From Tidjanibacter sp. (GTDB lineage: Bacteria; Bacteroidota; Bacteroidia; Bacteroidales; Rikenellaceae): a DNA stretch of 46,770 nucleotides. The notes beneath the pieces are model-generated. The model saw only the letters and a program-made list of their open reading frames with translations. It was not told the DNA's origin and ran no database searches. The stretch is taken from the NCBI GenBank assembly GCA_017648105.1, contig JAGCJH010000039.1, forward strand, positions 1 through 46,770, read 5' to 3'. Position numbers and translations under genes: made by a program. Below are positions 25,786 through 34,798 of the stretch, piece by piece; position 1 is the first letter of the stretch, and each line of letters begins with the position of its first letter.

Positions 25786-27453
25786 TTACATCCACTCGGG
25801 ATACTGATCCACTGCACCATTGCCATCCAACTCATCCTGAGGCAGGGGCACACGATAGAGTTTTTCGGGGAAGTAGCGATTCTGACCGTCACAGTCGATG
25901 TAGGTATAGGTGAAATTATCGCCATCCTTATCGACCCTCAAACCGTGAACTCGATAGTTCGAGAACGCCTTATCTGCCTTCTTCAAGCGACGCATATCCC
26001 AGTAATACTGACCCTCATAGGCAAGTTCCACCTTTCGCTCACGGTAGATAGCCTCTTTGAGGTTGTCGCCACTCATATTGAGTTTCTTCAAGCCAACACG
26101 CTCACGCACCTCATTGAGTTTGTTGATAGCATCTTTCTTCATTGTCGCATCACTACCCTTTGCAGCTGCCTCTGCGTAGTTCAGGAGCACCTCCGCATAA
26201 CGGATAGCAATCCAAGGCTGGGTACTGTGGCTATAAGACGAAAGGTCGTGGCTCTCATCCACCAATTTGCGGAGGAAGTAGCCAGTAACGGTCTTACCCT
26301 CATTGATGGGCTTAACCTGCCACTCCATATAACCATCTACACCGCCGTCGTAGGGCTCAATGGTGCGATTTTTCCAAGTGCTGCCATTGTAGAGGATAGT
26401 CGCAGCAAAGCGGGGCTCCAACTCATCAAATGGAGGCTCTTTGCTCACAGCCTTACCAGTATGCCAAGCGCTCCAATCGGGATAGTCGCCCTTACCACCT
26501 GCAATCTCATAGCTCTCGACCATCTCCTGCGTGGGGTTACCAAGCGCACCCAACACACGACCAGCATCGCCCCCGGGGGTGAAGTTGTCGTCGAAGTTGT
26601 GGGTCTGACCCTCACGGTTGTACTCATACTCCAAGATGGACTCGGTGTTGCCCTGCGCACGGGTCTTGCTCCAAGCAATTGCGTAGTCCTTCGTGAGAGA
26701 GAAGTTTTTGGAGTCAATAACCCTCTTGGCAGCCTGTACAGCCACATCCCAGCGCTCTGCATAGAGCATAGCCCTCGAAAGAAGTGCGTCGGCAGCCTCC
26801 AAGCTTACACGACCTGCCGATTCGGTGATGCTGGGCAGATATTTTGCCGCATAGAGCAAATCGTCCTCAACCATATCCCAGCCCTCCTTCTCGCTACTGA
26901 GGGGCATATCCGCCTTAATCTGGGTCATATCGTAGTCATAGATGATAATCTCCTTGTAGCGTTTCATCAACTCAAAGTAGATATATCCCCTGAAAAAGCG
27001 CACCTCGGCAGTGTAGCGATTCCACTCTGCCTCCGTGAAGTTCTCCTTATACTCGTGGAGATTGCTCAGCGCCTGATTCAACGAAGCGAGTTTGCCATAG
27101 CACCAAGCCCAGTTGCCAAGATAGTAGCTTGCCGAACTTGCCGAAGGAGCAGAGCCATAAGCCATTTCATTGGCAAACCACATATGCGTATTGAGGGATG
27201 TGGAGCCATATTTGAGAATGTCGGTCATACCCTCCGAAATACCCACAGCGGTCTGTGCGGTGTCGAACTGACCGAGGGCATCGATGATATGGTAGAAGCT
27301 ATTGACATTCAATTCTGCGTATTCGGGCTTACTCCACACGAGTTTGTCCGATACGGAGTCTGTGGGAGTAGTGTCCAAGAAGCTATCCCAATCGGAACAG
27401 CCCACGAGCGACAACCCCATCAGCACCAATGCTAATTTCATATATTTTTTCAT
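25786..27453 (-). CDS. SusD-like surface glycan-binding lipoprotein
   Basis: 555 aa; signal LSLVGCSDWD (Cys19, acidic residues after Cys). The typical RagB/SusD N-terminus is SFLDTTPTDSVSD, followed by TPR helices (FFRGYIYFELMKRYKEI, the GRVSLEAADALLSRAMLYAE block) and the C-terminal family blocks RYAEVLLNYAEAAA, AINKLNEVRERVGL and YRERKVELAYEGQYYWDMRR. SusD acts as a lid on the SusC barrel at the outer membrane and hands the glycan on. It lies 60 bases after susC, cotranscribed. Confidence 0.95.
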   Translation of the reverse strand: MKKYMKLALVLMGLSLVGCSDWDSFLDTTPTDSVSDKLVWSKPEYAELNVNSFYHIIDALGQFDTAQTAVGISEGMTDILKYGSTSLNTHMWFANEMAYGSAPSASSASYYLGNWAWCYGKLASLNQALSNLHEYKENFTEAEWNRYTAEVRFFRGYIYFELMKRYKEIIIYDYDMTQIKADMPLSSEKEGWDMVEDDLLYAAKYLPSITESAGRVSLEAADALLSRAMLYAERWDVAVQAAKRVIDSKNFSLTKDYAIAWSKTRAQGNTESILEYEYNREGQTHNFDDNFTPGGDAGRVLGALGNPTQEMVESYEIAGGKGDYPDWSAWHTGKAVSKEPPFDELEPRFAATILYNGSTWKNRTIEPYDGGVDGYMEWQVKPINEGKTVTGYFLRKLVDESHDLSSYSHSTQPWIAIRYAEVLLNYAEAAAKGSDATMKKDAINKLNEVRERVGLKKLNMSGDNLKEAIYRERKVELAYEGQYYWDMRRLKKADKAFSNYRVHGLRVDKDGDNFTYTYIDCDGQNRYFPEKLYRVPLPQDELDGNGAVDQYPEWM

Positions 27454-27513
27454 AGTCGTAATCGTTCTTTGTTTTGCGTTGTTGTTCTCTTTCTTTCCTC
27501 TTCCACGATGTGA

Positions 27514-30500
27514 TTAGAAGGTCACCGAAATACCACCCATAAAGGTCTTCTGCTGTGGGTAGTAACCGTTGTTCACACCAGGAGCCTCGGGGTCGATACC
27601 CTCGGGAAGACCACTGAGAGTGAAGAGGTTTGAACCCTCAACATAGAGCCTTACGCTGCCCAAACCTGCAATTTTGCAAACTTTCTCGGGCAGAGTGTAA
27701 CCAAGTTGTACGGATTTCACACGCAGATACTTACCATCCCTAAACCAGAAGGTCGAAGCCAAACCGTTGTTGTTGGTTGGAGCATTGACGGTCAGACGAG
27801 GATAGGTGCCATCTTGATTGTCGGGTCGCCAAGCATTCTCAACCAAGAAGACGGGCGAGTTACCACCCTCCTTGAAGGTCTCGGTGAAGATTGTATTGTC
27901 GTCCATACCATTGTAGTAGGTACCCGTCAGCGAGATATCAAACATCGCAGCTGCGGTGATGAGTGTCGCAAAGTCGAAGTTACGCCACGACATAGAGAGA
28001 TTCAGACCAGCTGTAAATTTGGGGCGGTTGCTACGACCAGTGAACGCCTTGTCCTCGTAGTCAACAATACCATTACCCGACAAATCGACATACTTGATAT
28101 CGCCCACCCTGGGACGCTGACCCCAAGGCCAAGGCGAGTGGTCAATCTCCTCTTCGCTCTGGTAAAGACCATCTGCAACCCAACCAAGCATTGCGCCAAG
28201 CTCCTGACCTGCATAGCACTGATAGTCGGGGGTATCTGCCTTGTCGGTATATTTCAGCCAGCGAGAGTAGGCGTAAGTGAGGTTGAGAGCCACATTGTAT
28301 CTCAGAGCATTTACGCCCTCGCCAATTTTGTTTGTATGAGTGAGCACCAACTCCATACCTCGGCTATCCTGCTCGCCGAAGTTCTCATACACGGGGTAGT
28401 AGCCACCCATCGAAGGGGGATATTTGCCACCCATATAGGTCAGCATATCGTAGGTGTGGGTGTAGAACAAGTCGAGCTCGAAGCCCAAAAGACCTCCCCA
28501 CAACGAAGCATCCAAGCCCACATTGAACGAACGAGTGCGTGCCCAAGTGAGATTGAGGTTTGCAACCGAAGTGACACCCAGAGTATTGTAGCGGTTGCCA
28601 CCCAAATAGACGGGAGTTCCCTGACCATACTGGTTCAAGAAGCCGTAGGCGCTCACATCATCAACACCGACCTCACCAGCCGAGAGCCTAAACTTCAAGT
28701 TTTCGAGCCACTCTTCGGTACCGAGCATAAACTCCTCCTCGCTGATACGCCAGCCAAGCGACACTGCGGGGAACAGACCCCAGCGTTTGTCATCCACATT
28801 ACCTGCGAACTTATAGCTACCATCATAGCGAGCTGTTGCCTCAATCATATACTTATCGGCATAGGCGTAGCGCAAACGACCTACGAAGCCCATCTGGCGA
28901 GTGAGTCCGCTTGAACCACTAATGGGGTCATCCGAAGGAGTTGCGTAGTCCAACTCGGGGAGTTCTATAAAGGGAAGGCTCTTACCATAGGAGGCAAAAC
29001 TGCGGTACTTGTACTGCCTCATCTCGCCCACAACCATAACATCCAAGTCGTGGTCCTCGCCCAACTTAGTCACATACTGCAACTGGGCATTGCCGAGGAG
29101 CGAAGTACCACTATAAATACCCTCTGCGAGTGTGTTGTAGGAGGTACCACGCACATCCAGCACCTTGGTGTAGTTCATCTTGTTGGAGCCATCGGTGGGA
29201 AGCGATGCCTGCATAACATAGAAGGGAGTTGCAAGAATCTTACTCATCGAGTAGCCGTGGTCAAACGAACCCATAACACGGGCAGTAAGACCCTTAATCA
29301 CTGGCGAGTTATACTCCAACTCGATATTGGTCTGTACCTCATAGCCCTCGTTGCGGTTGTAGCCACTCTGCTCCACAGCAGCGATGGGCGACGAGCCCTG
29401 ACCAATATTATTGGGTGTTGCAGTGGGGAGTCCCTCGTAGGTCTTAGGCAGATAGGGGTGGGATGCCACAGCCTGACGAGCCACGCTCATCCAAGTGCCC
29501 TCACTCTCCTTACCACCCGACGAGAAACCAGGGTTGTTCTTATTATCCGTACCACCTGCCACAGTGAGTTTCAAGGTCAAGTCCTTGCTCACTTTGGAGC
29601 TGATATTGGCACGGAGGTTATATTTCTCATAGGTATATGCCGAGATATTACCGTGCTGATTCATATAGCCAATCGAGGCGAAATAGCGCACCTTATCATT
29701 ACCACCCGAGGTGGAGATGTTGTGTTTGGTAGTCATACCCACGCCAAAGACCTCTTCGATCCAGTTTGTGTCGCCCCAACCATCCGAATCATCGCCATTG
29801 GTCATAAGCGCCACCTGCTGTGCAGTGAAGATGGTGTCCAAGCCGTCCATCTCACGACCCTTATTGTAGTACCACGCAAACTGCTCGGCATTGAGGAAGT
29901 CGGGGAAGTTGGCATTCACAGAGACACCCACCGAGCCTGTATAGTTGAGCTCGTTCTTACCTTCCTTACCACTCTTGGTAGTCACGATAATCACACCACC
30001 CGCACTATTAAGACCATAGACCGAAGCAGCAGCCGCATCTTTCAATACCGAGATGCTTGCCACATCGTTGGGGTTGATATCGTCGAGCGAACGAGGTACA
30101 CCATCGACAATGTAGGTTACGCCATAGTAGGAGCCACGCACTGTGAGCGCTGCACCATCCATACCTGGCTCACCAGACTCCTGCACGGAGGCGATACCTG
30201 CAATACGACCACCCAGCATACTGGTTACATTGGTTGCGGGAGCCTTCTGCAACTCATCGCCATCAATGGAGGAGATAGATGCCGTAAGGCTACCCTTACG
30301 CTGCACACCGTAGCCCACAACCACGATATCATCGATAACATCCGCCTCTTCCTTCATCACAACATTGATAATCAGGCGACCCGCAACAACCTCTGTATGG
30401 TCTTTCATACCGAGATATTGGAACAGAAGTTTAGGGTTCTTTACATCGGCTGGGATTGTCAAGTGGTAGTTACCCAGATAGTCGGTAGAGTTACCCACAG

Positions 30501-30660
30501 AGGTACCTTCCACAACTACGGTAGCACCAATGACTGGCTCGCCAGCCTCATCCTTCACTGTACCCCTGACATTTATCTGAGCCATCAGCGAAGTCGTAGT
30601 AAATAGCATCAGAGCCAACAGCGCCAATCTATTTACAAATGAATTGGTTGAAAGTTTCAT
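27514..30660 (-). CDS. SusC-like TonB-dependent outer-membrane transporter
   Basis: 1048 aa. Signal peptide to MAQ (about residue 27), then a CarboxypepD_reg-like domain (INVRGTVKDEAGEPVIGATV; about 28-108), the TonB-box region DDIVVVGYGVQ, a plug domain (LQKAPATNVTSMLGGRIAGI and DGVPRSLDDINPNDVASI) and a 22-stranded barrel ending in FMGGISVTF. It imports oligosaccharides across the outer membrane, driven by TonB-ExbBD. It is the fourth gene of the operon, with 62 bases before it after the epimerase gene; no convincing promoter box is in that gap. Confidence 0.96.
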   Translation of the reverse strand: MKLSTNSFVNRLALLALMLFTTTSLMAQINVRGTVKDEAGEPVIGATVVVEGTSVGNSTDYLGNYHLTIPADVKNPKLLFQYLGMKDHTEVVAGRLIINVVMKEEADVIDDIVVVGYGVQRKGSLTASISSIDGDELQKAPATNVTSMLGGRIAGIASVQESGEPGMDGAALTVRGSYYGVTYIVDGVPRSLDDINPNDVASISVLKDAAAASVYGLNSAGGVIIVTTKSGKEGKNELNYTGSVGVSVNANFPDFLNAEQFAWYYNKGREMDGLDTIFTAQQVALMTNGDDSDGWGDTNWIEEVFGVGMTTKHNISTSGGNDKVRYFASIGYMNQHGNISAYTYEKYNLRANISSKVSKDLTLKLTVAGGTDNKNNPGFSSGGKESEGTWMSVARQAVASHPYLPKTYEGLPTATPNNIGQGSSPIAAVEQSGYNRNEGYEVQTNIELEYNSPVIKGLTARVMGSFDHGYSMSKILATPFYVMQASLPTDGSNKMNYTKVLDVRGTSYNTLAEGIYSGTSLLGNAQLQYVTKLGEDHDLDVMVVGEMRQYKYRSFASYGKSLPFIELPELDYATPSDDPISGSSGLTRQMGFVGRLRYAYADKYMIEATARYDGSYKFAGNVDDKRWGLFPAVSLGWRISEEEFMLGTEEWLENLKFRLSAGEVGVDDVSAYGFLNQYGQGTPVYLGGNRYNTLGVTSVANLNLTWARTRSFNVGLDASLWGGLLGFELDLFYTHTYDMLTYMGGKYPPSMGGYYPVYENFGEQDSRGMELVLTHTNKIGEGVNALRYNVALNLTYAYSRWLKYTDKADTPDYQCYAGQELGAMLGWVADGLYQSEEEIDHSPWPWGQRPRVGDIKYVDLSGNGIVDYEDKAFTGRSNRPKFTAGLNLSMSWRNFDFATLITAAAMFDISLTGTYYNGMDDNTIFTETFKEGGNSPVFLVENAWRPDNQDGTYPRLTVNAPTNNNGLASTFWFRDGKYLRVKSVQLGYTLPEKVCKIAGLGSVRLYVEGSNLFTLSGLPEGIDPEAPGVNNGYYPQQKTFMGGISVTF

Positions 30661-30722
30661 AATTTATTGTGTTTATTTTGATTTGAATCGAATCCTTTGT
30701 TTTTCACCCAAAGCAATGCGTC

Positions 30723-31904
30723 CTATTTGGCGAGGATGTCGTCAATCATATCGGACGCCTCAATCAGCATACGAGGAACGTGGAAGGGACCCTTGAAGAT
30801 GTTACCCTTGGCAGGCTGTGCCACGCTACCATCACGGTGCAGATAGCCATACCACTCGCCCATCTCGTTGTCTTTAAGGTGTGCATAAGCCCACTCGTGA
30901 GCCATACGGAACTTCTCCAAGTAACTCTCATCGCCCGTTGCCTCGTAGCAATAAAGCGAGGCTATAATCGCCTCACACTGAGGCCACCAGAACTTCATAT
31001 CCTGTGAGTAGTCTTGTGGTGGGAAGCCTTTGCAGTCACGGAAGTTGATGATACCTCCAAACTCCTCGTCCCAGCCCCACGACCAAGCCCAATCAAAAAT
31101 TTTCAGACCGATGCGTGTGAGCCTCTCATCCCAACCTCGGCGTTTAGCCTCAGCGAGAATAAACCAAGCTGTTTCGATGCAGTGACCAGGGTTGATGGTA
31201 CGACCTGCGCAGGTGTCAATCAGTTCGCCCTCGGGACCAACCATCTCCAACACTGTCTTATACTCCTCATTCATAAGGTAGCGCTCAATATCGTTGATGG
31301 AGCTATCAATCTGCTCGTCCAACTCAGGAGCCTCCACAACCTCTTTCAGCACAGCAGCCACATTGATGAGAATCATCGTAATGGAGTGTCCCCTACCCTG
31401 CACGGTTGTCTTAGGCTCCAAGAAGCCGGGGGTTGAGAGCATACGCTTCATATTCCTGAACACCTCCAAAGCCTTCTCGGCATAACTCCTATCGCCCGAA
31501 GCCTTTGCATACTCCGCCATAGCGATAGCCGCAAAGCTCTCCGAGAATACATAGCGACGCTTCTGCACAGGTGCGCCCTCGGCTGTCACCGTGAAGAACA
31601 TATGACCATCTGTGTCGATGCAGTGTGTTTCGATGAAGTCGATAGCGCTCTTGGAGGCACCAAGCCACGCCTCATTCTTCTCCACACGGTTGTATGCCGC
31701 AGCCGCAGTCCAACCCCAACGACCCTGAAACCACACAGATTTCGTAGTGTCCATAAGCGTTCCGTCCCTATCCACGCAGGTATAGATACCGCCATTCACA
31801 CTATCAACACCATTTTTCATCCAGAAGGGCATAACATCCTCCCTCAGCTCTTTGCGATAGAGGGCAGCACACTCCTGCAAGTATTCTTTATTATTCTCTG
31901 TCAT
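30723..31904 (-). CDS. N-acylglucosamine 2-epimerase (RENBP/AGE family)
   Basis: 393 aa, cytoplasmic, an (alpha/alpha)6 barrel. Several blocks resemble human renin-binding protein: GGIYTCVDRDG, NPGHCIETAWFIL with His241, MKFWWPQCEAIIA, and GEWYGYLHRDG plus KGPFHVPRML with His375. The two His are at positions very close to the catalytic pair described for cyanobacterial AGE. This points to true GlcNAc/ManNAc 2-epimerase rather than cellobiose or mannobiose epimerase. The reaction interconverts ManNAc and GlcNAc and feeds GlcNAc into amino-sugar catabolism; in Bacteroides fragilis a similar enzyme is NanE of the sialic acid operon. Here no neuraminate lyase is next to it. It lies 24 bases after the MFS gene, in the operon. 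Confidence 0.9.
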   Translation of the reverse strand: MTENNKEYLQECAALYRKELREDVMPFWMKNGVDSVNGGIYTCVDRDGTLMDTTKSVWFQGRWGWTAAAAYNRVEKNEAWLGASKSAIDFIETHCIDTDGHMFFTVTAEGAPVQKRRYVFSESFAAIAMAEYAKASGDRSYAEKALEVFRNMKRMLSTPGFLEPKTTVQGRGHSITMILINVAAVLKEVVEAPELDEQIDSSINDIERYLMNEEYKTVLEMVGPEGELIDTCAGRTINPGHCIETAWFILAEAKRRGWDERLTRIGLKIFDWAWSWGWDEEFGGIINFRDCKGFPPQDYSQDMKFWWPQCEAIIASLYCYEATGDESYLEKFRMAHEWAYAHLKDNEMGEWYGYLHRDGSVAQPAKGNIFKGPFHVPRMLIEASDMIDDILAK

Positions 31905-31928
31905 AACAATTCCTAATATAAAATGTTA

Positions 31929-33356
31929 CTACTTCTTTCCTTTATTGTTCCAGTACGCCTCAATCTCCTCCAACGAGCGACCCGTTGTCTCAGGCACAAG
32001 GCGCCACATAATAAATATATATGGTATGCACATAACTGCAAAGATGAGGAAGGTGCCCGACTGGCTCCAACCCAACAGCACTGGTGTGAGCTGACCAATC
32101 AGATAGGTACCAATCCAGAGTGCAAAGCCAGCAATGCTCATTGCCCTACCACGCACGCTATTGGGGTACATCTCACTCAGGAGCACAAAGACAATAGCCG
32201 AAATGGAGATTGCACAGCAGAAAACATACGCCAAGAAGAATGTGAGCATAAAGCCATTGCCAAGACCGAGCAATGCGCCCCACTGGAAGTAGATTGCAAT
32301 TGCCAGCAGGCACAAAATCATACCCGACACGCCCCAATAGATGAGTTGTTTGCGACCCACCTTATCAATGATGAACACCGCCAAGATGGTCGTAACCATA
32401 TTGACAACACCCACAAGCACTGTCGAGAACATTGGATTGTCGAAGCCTGCCTCGGAGAAAATCTTGGGTCCATAGTAGAGCACCGCATTGACACCCATAA
32501 ACTGACCCAAAATAGCGATAGCACTACCGATGAGCACTGCCTTGAAGATGCCGGGAGAGAGGATATCCTTCCAGCTACCCTTACTCTCGCCTGCCATAGA
32601 CTCCTCAGTAGCAACAATCTCTGCACTCGCTGCCTCCTCGGTGCGATAAATCCTACCATAGACACGACTTGCAGCCCCCATCCTCTTATTCACAACAAGC
32701 CACTTGGGACTCTCGGGGATGAAAAAGATAATCACAAAGAAGAGCAGGGCGGGCAGGGTTTCGCTACCCAACATACCCCTCCAAGCCTCCGAGTTGAACA
32801 TCCTCTGCCAGAGCGAGAGGTCGCCCGAAAGCTCGGGATTGACACCTGCATCGATAGCCCAGTTTGCCAAGTAGGCAAGCAGGAAGCCCATCGTAACAGC
32901 CAACTGATAGAGCGACACAAGGGTGCCACGCACCTTTGCGGGCGACACCTCCGAGATATAGATAGGCGACACGATAGATACCACACCAATACCGACACCA
33001 CCGATGATACGGTAGATTACCAGTTGGTCAAAGTCGCCACACACGGCACAGCCGATAGCCGAAATACTAAACAGCGCAGCCGAAATGAGCATTGTAATCT
33101 TACGACCCAACTTATCGCTCATAGCGCCTGCCACAGCCACACCACAGATGGAGCCAATCAGCGCACAGCCAACATACCAACCCTCCCTCATATCCGAGAG
33201 TGCAAATTGATTTTTGACCATCTCCGTAGTGCCCGAAATCACTGCCGTATCGTAGCCGAAGAGTATGCCACCAATGGCTGCAACAACAGCCATAAAGATT
33301 ACATACCCCATATTCATACTCTTATTCAATATTGTTCCCATAGTTTTGCCCTCCAT
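31929..33356 (-). CDS. MFS sugar porter (XylE/GLUT-like)
   Basis: 475 aa with 12 membrane helices. Sugar-porter signatures: GGILFGYDTAVISG in helix 1, DKLGRKITML after helix 2, PIYISEVSPAKVRGTLVSLY, PESPKWLV at the end of helix 6, and PETTGRSLEEIEAYW near the C-terminus. It would carry a monosaccharide or short sugar with protons into the cytoplasm. Position before the epimerase suggests an N-acetylamino sugar, though XylE/GLUT relatives usually carry hexoses or pentoses; the substrate is not decided by sequence. It starts 4 bases after the DUF4434 stop, likely translationally coupled. Confidence 0.93.
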   Translation of the reverse strand: MEGKTMGTILNKSMNMGYVIFMAVVAAIGGILFGYDTAVISGTTEMVKNQFALSDMREGWYVGCALIGSICGVAVAGAMSDKLGRKITMLISAALFSISAIGCAVCGDFDQLVIYRIIGGVGIGVVSIVSPIYISEVSPAKVRGTLVSLYQLAVTMGFLLAYLANWAIDAGVNPELSGDLSLWQRMFNSEAWRGMLGSETLPALLFFVIIFFIPESPKWLVVNKRMGAASRVYGRIYRTEEAASAEIVATEESMAGESKGSWKDILSPGIFKAVLIGSAIAILGQFMGVNAVLYYGPKIFSEAGFDNPMFSTVLVGVVNMVTTILAVFIIDKVGRKQLIYWGVSGMILCLLAIAIYFQWGALLGLGNGFMLTFFLAYVFCCAISISAIVFVLLSEMYPNSVRGRAMSIAGFALWIGTYLIGQLTPVLLGWSQSGTFLIFAVMCIPYIFIMWRLVPETTGRSLEEIEAYWNNKGKK

Positions 33357-33360
33357 TTAA

Positions 33361-34458
33361 CTACTTAATGTTGAAGTACTCTTTGTAGCGGTTATAGAGA
33401 TGACCCGCTTGGAGGTAGGACGACTGGGGCGAGAGGAAGTGCGAGAACTCAAAAGTAATCGCCTTATCATAACCCGCACGCCTTGCCGCTTCGAGTTTCA
33501 TACGAAGTTTATCGAACTTGATGGGGAGGAATTTGATGGGCATATCCCTATCGAAAGTCTCGGCATTTGTCCAACACTTCATTCCATAGCGGTCTGCGAG
33601 TTTCTTGTTTACCTCAAAGAAAGCATCGAGTTCGTGGTAGTCGATGTGACCATCTTGGAATGCACAAGCATCCACAACATCGTGAATACCGTCGAAAATC
33701 TCATTCCACTCCCTCTCGTGCTCCGCAACGGTCACTGCATTATCATTGACACTCTTATTGGTACCCATAATAGCCTTCTTACCGTCAATCCAAGGCGAGA
33801 TGAAGGTGGGCAGACCACCCGACACATCCTTACACTGCTTACCCATTGCGTGGAAAGCACCAATGGCACCTTTGGTCTTGCGGCTAATCTCGCCACTGAT
33901 GTACCAACCACCAAAACTTGTGTAGTGACCATAGCGCTCCCACACCTCGTCGATGACATATTTGTTATCCTCAATCTCCCAGCTCAAATCGCCCGTATCC
34001 CAGTAGCGACCCGAGTCGTAAAGACCAAAGTAGAACTTCATACCATACTTCTCAGCCAAGCGCAAGAACATATCCACCAAATCCACTGAGGGCATATAGC
34101 AATCTTTCTTGCCGATGAGATACTTGGAAGGATAGGTGATGAATTTGCGGTAGCCCGAGCGAATCATAATGACGGTATCAATACCGATAGCCTTCATATT
34201 TGCGAAATCTGCATCCCACTCCTTCTCGCCCCAGTTCTGATGAGGAATGTCGTGGGAGATTTCATCGAGGAAAGTACCCGTAATGGGGAGTCCCGCTGCA
34301 GGGGGAACAAGAAGCCCACCGGGACCCTCTTGGAACATCGGAGAGGCAAAGACCTCCTCCACTCGCTCTGCACCACGAGCCAACTCACTGGGCACAATAG
34401 CAGCGGCACCCAGAGCAGCGGTGGTTTTCAGAAAATCTCGTCTTGTAAACTCTTTCAT
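33361..34458 (-). CDS. Tat-exported DUF4434 glycoside hydrolase-like protein
   Basis: 365 aa from ATG 34458; the in-frame upstream codon at 34482 is GTG and less likely. The N-terminus MKEFTRRDFLKTTAALGAAA is a clear twin-arginine signal (Arg6-Arg7, TRRDFLK). The body is a predicted TIM barrel of the DUF4434/GH-like type: ITGTFLDEISHDIPHQNW, DFANMKAIGIDTVIMIRSGY, GGWYISGEIS with a candidate catalytic Glu, and the end KAITFEFSHFLSPQS. Tat export implies that the protein folds, perhaps with a cofactor, before leaving the cytoplasm. It is first in the operon after the regulated promoter, so it is probably periplasmic and acts on imported oligosaccharides. Confidence 0.85.
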   Translation of the reverse strand: MKEFTRRDFLKTTAALGAAAIVPSELARGAERVEEVFASPMFQEGPGGLLVPPAAGLPITGTFLDEISHDIPHQNWGEKEWDADFANMKAIGIDTVIMIRSGYRKFITYPSKYLIGKKDCYMPSVDLVDMFLRLAEKYGMKFYFGLYDSGRYWDTGDLSWEIEDNKYVIDEVWERYGHYTSFGGWYISGEISRKTKGAIGAFHAMGKQCKDVSGGLPTFISPWIDGKKAIMGTNKSVNDNAVTVAEHEREWNEIFDGIHDVVDACAFQDGHIDYHELDAFFEVNKKLADRYGMKCWTNAETFDRDMPIKFLPIKFDKLRMKLEAARRAGYDKAITFEFSHFLSPQSSYLQAGHLYNRYKEYFNIK

Positions 34459-34576
34459 ACTTGGTTTCTTTTTATTTAGCACTCATTATTTAGTTTTCTT
34501 CTCTTCGTTTCGCCCCACACTTGCGGGCTCTAATGCTATGCATTACGATGCCACGAGGGCACAATAATACATATTA

Positions 34577-34608
34577 CAAAACTATAATTTATTCGTTAAT
34601 TAAACAAA
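34577..34608 (-). promoter_or_regulatory. Promoter of the nine-gene operon
   Basis: Minus strand: TTTG (34605-34608), 20 bases, TAGTTTTG (34577-34584), a good match to TTTG-N19/20-TAnnTTTG. Leader of about 110 bases to ATG 34458. Confidence 0.7.
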
Positions 34609-34616
34609 CAATAAAT
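34587..34616. promoter_or_regulatory. Candidate operator of the ROK regulator
   Basis: ATTTATT (34587-34593) and AATAAAT (34610-34616) are inverted arms that span the space between the -7 and -33 boxes of the operon. NagC-type ROK repressors bind AT-rich inverted repeats, so this is a plausible site, but AT-rich DNA gives such pairs by chance. Confidence 0.3.
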
Positions 34617-34740
34617 ACTTAAAGCCGTTAATTTATTTTTATCTCCAAAATTTCCCACACAACACACCCAAAACCAACAACTTAACCACAATATAACAAT
34701 CCATAATTCATAAACCATTTTATAAATAAACATACAAAAA

Positions 34741-34771
34741 TTGGCGGATATTAAAAAAAGATTTAATTTTG
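34741..34771 (+). promoter_or_regulatory. Promoter of the ROK regulator gene
   Basis: TTG (34741-34743), 20 bases, TAATTTTG (34764-34771), then 27 bases to the ATG at 34799. Confidence 0.65.
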
Positions 34772-34798
34772 CCTGAAACAAACCACACACAAATCACT

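Larger units (their letters stand above)
34459..34798. other. Divergent control region between operon and ROK regulator
   Basis: 340 bases, very AT-rich from 34560 on, with no gene. It holds a minus-strand promoter for the nine-gene operon, a plus-strand promoter for the ROK gene and an inverted repeat between the operon promoter boxes (listed separately). The segment 34485-34570 is the presumed operon leader. Confidence 0.7.

Noticed and set aside
25777..27435. Long plus-strand open frame (552 codons) opposite susD
   Set aside because: Shadow frame created by the codon usage of the real minus-strand gene; it has no signal, domain or start site, and its protein is a mosaic of His/Cys/Ile-rich segments. 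The same holds for the long antisense frames at 14350-15702, 22588-23985, 29050-30606 and 31923-33368.
30723..31904. Cellobiose/mannobiose 2-epimerase
   Set aside because: Blocks around both catalytic His match the renin-binding protein/GlcNAc epimerase type, and no mannosyl phosphorylase or mannanase is nearby.
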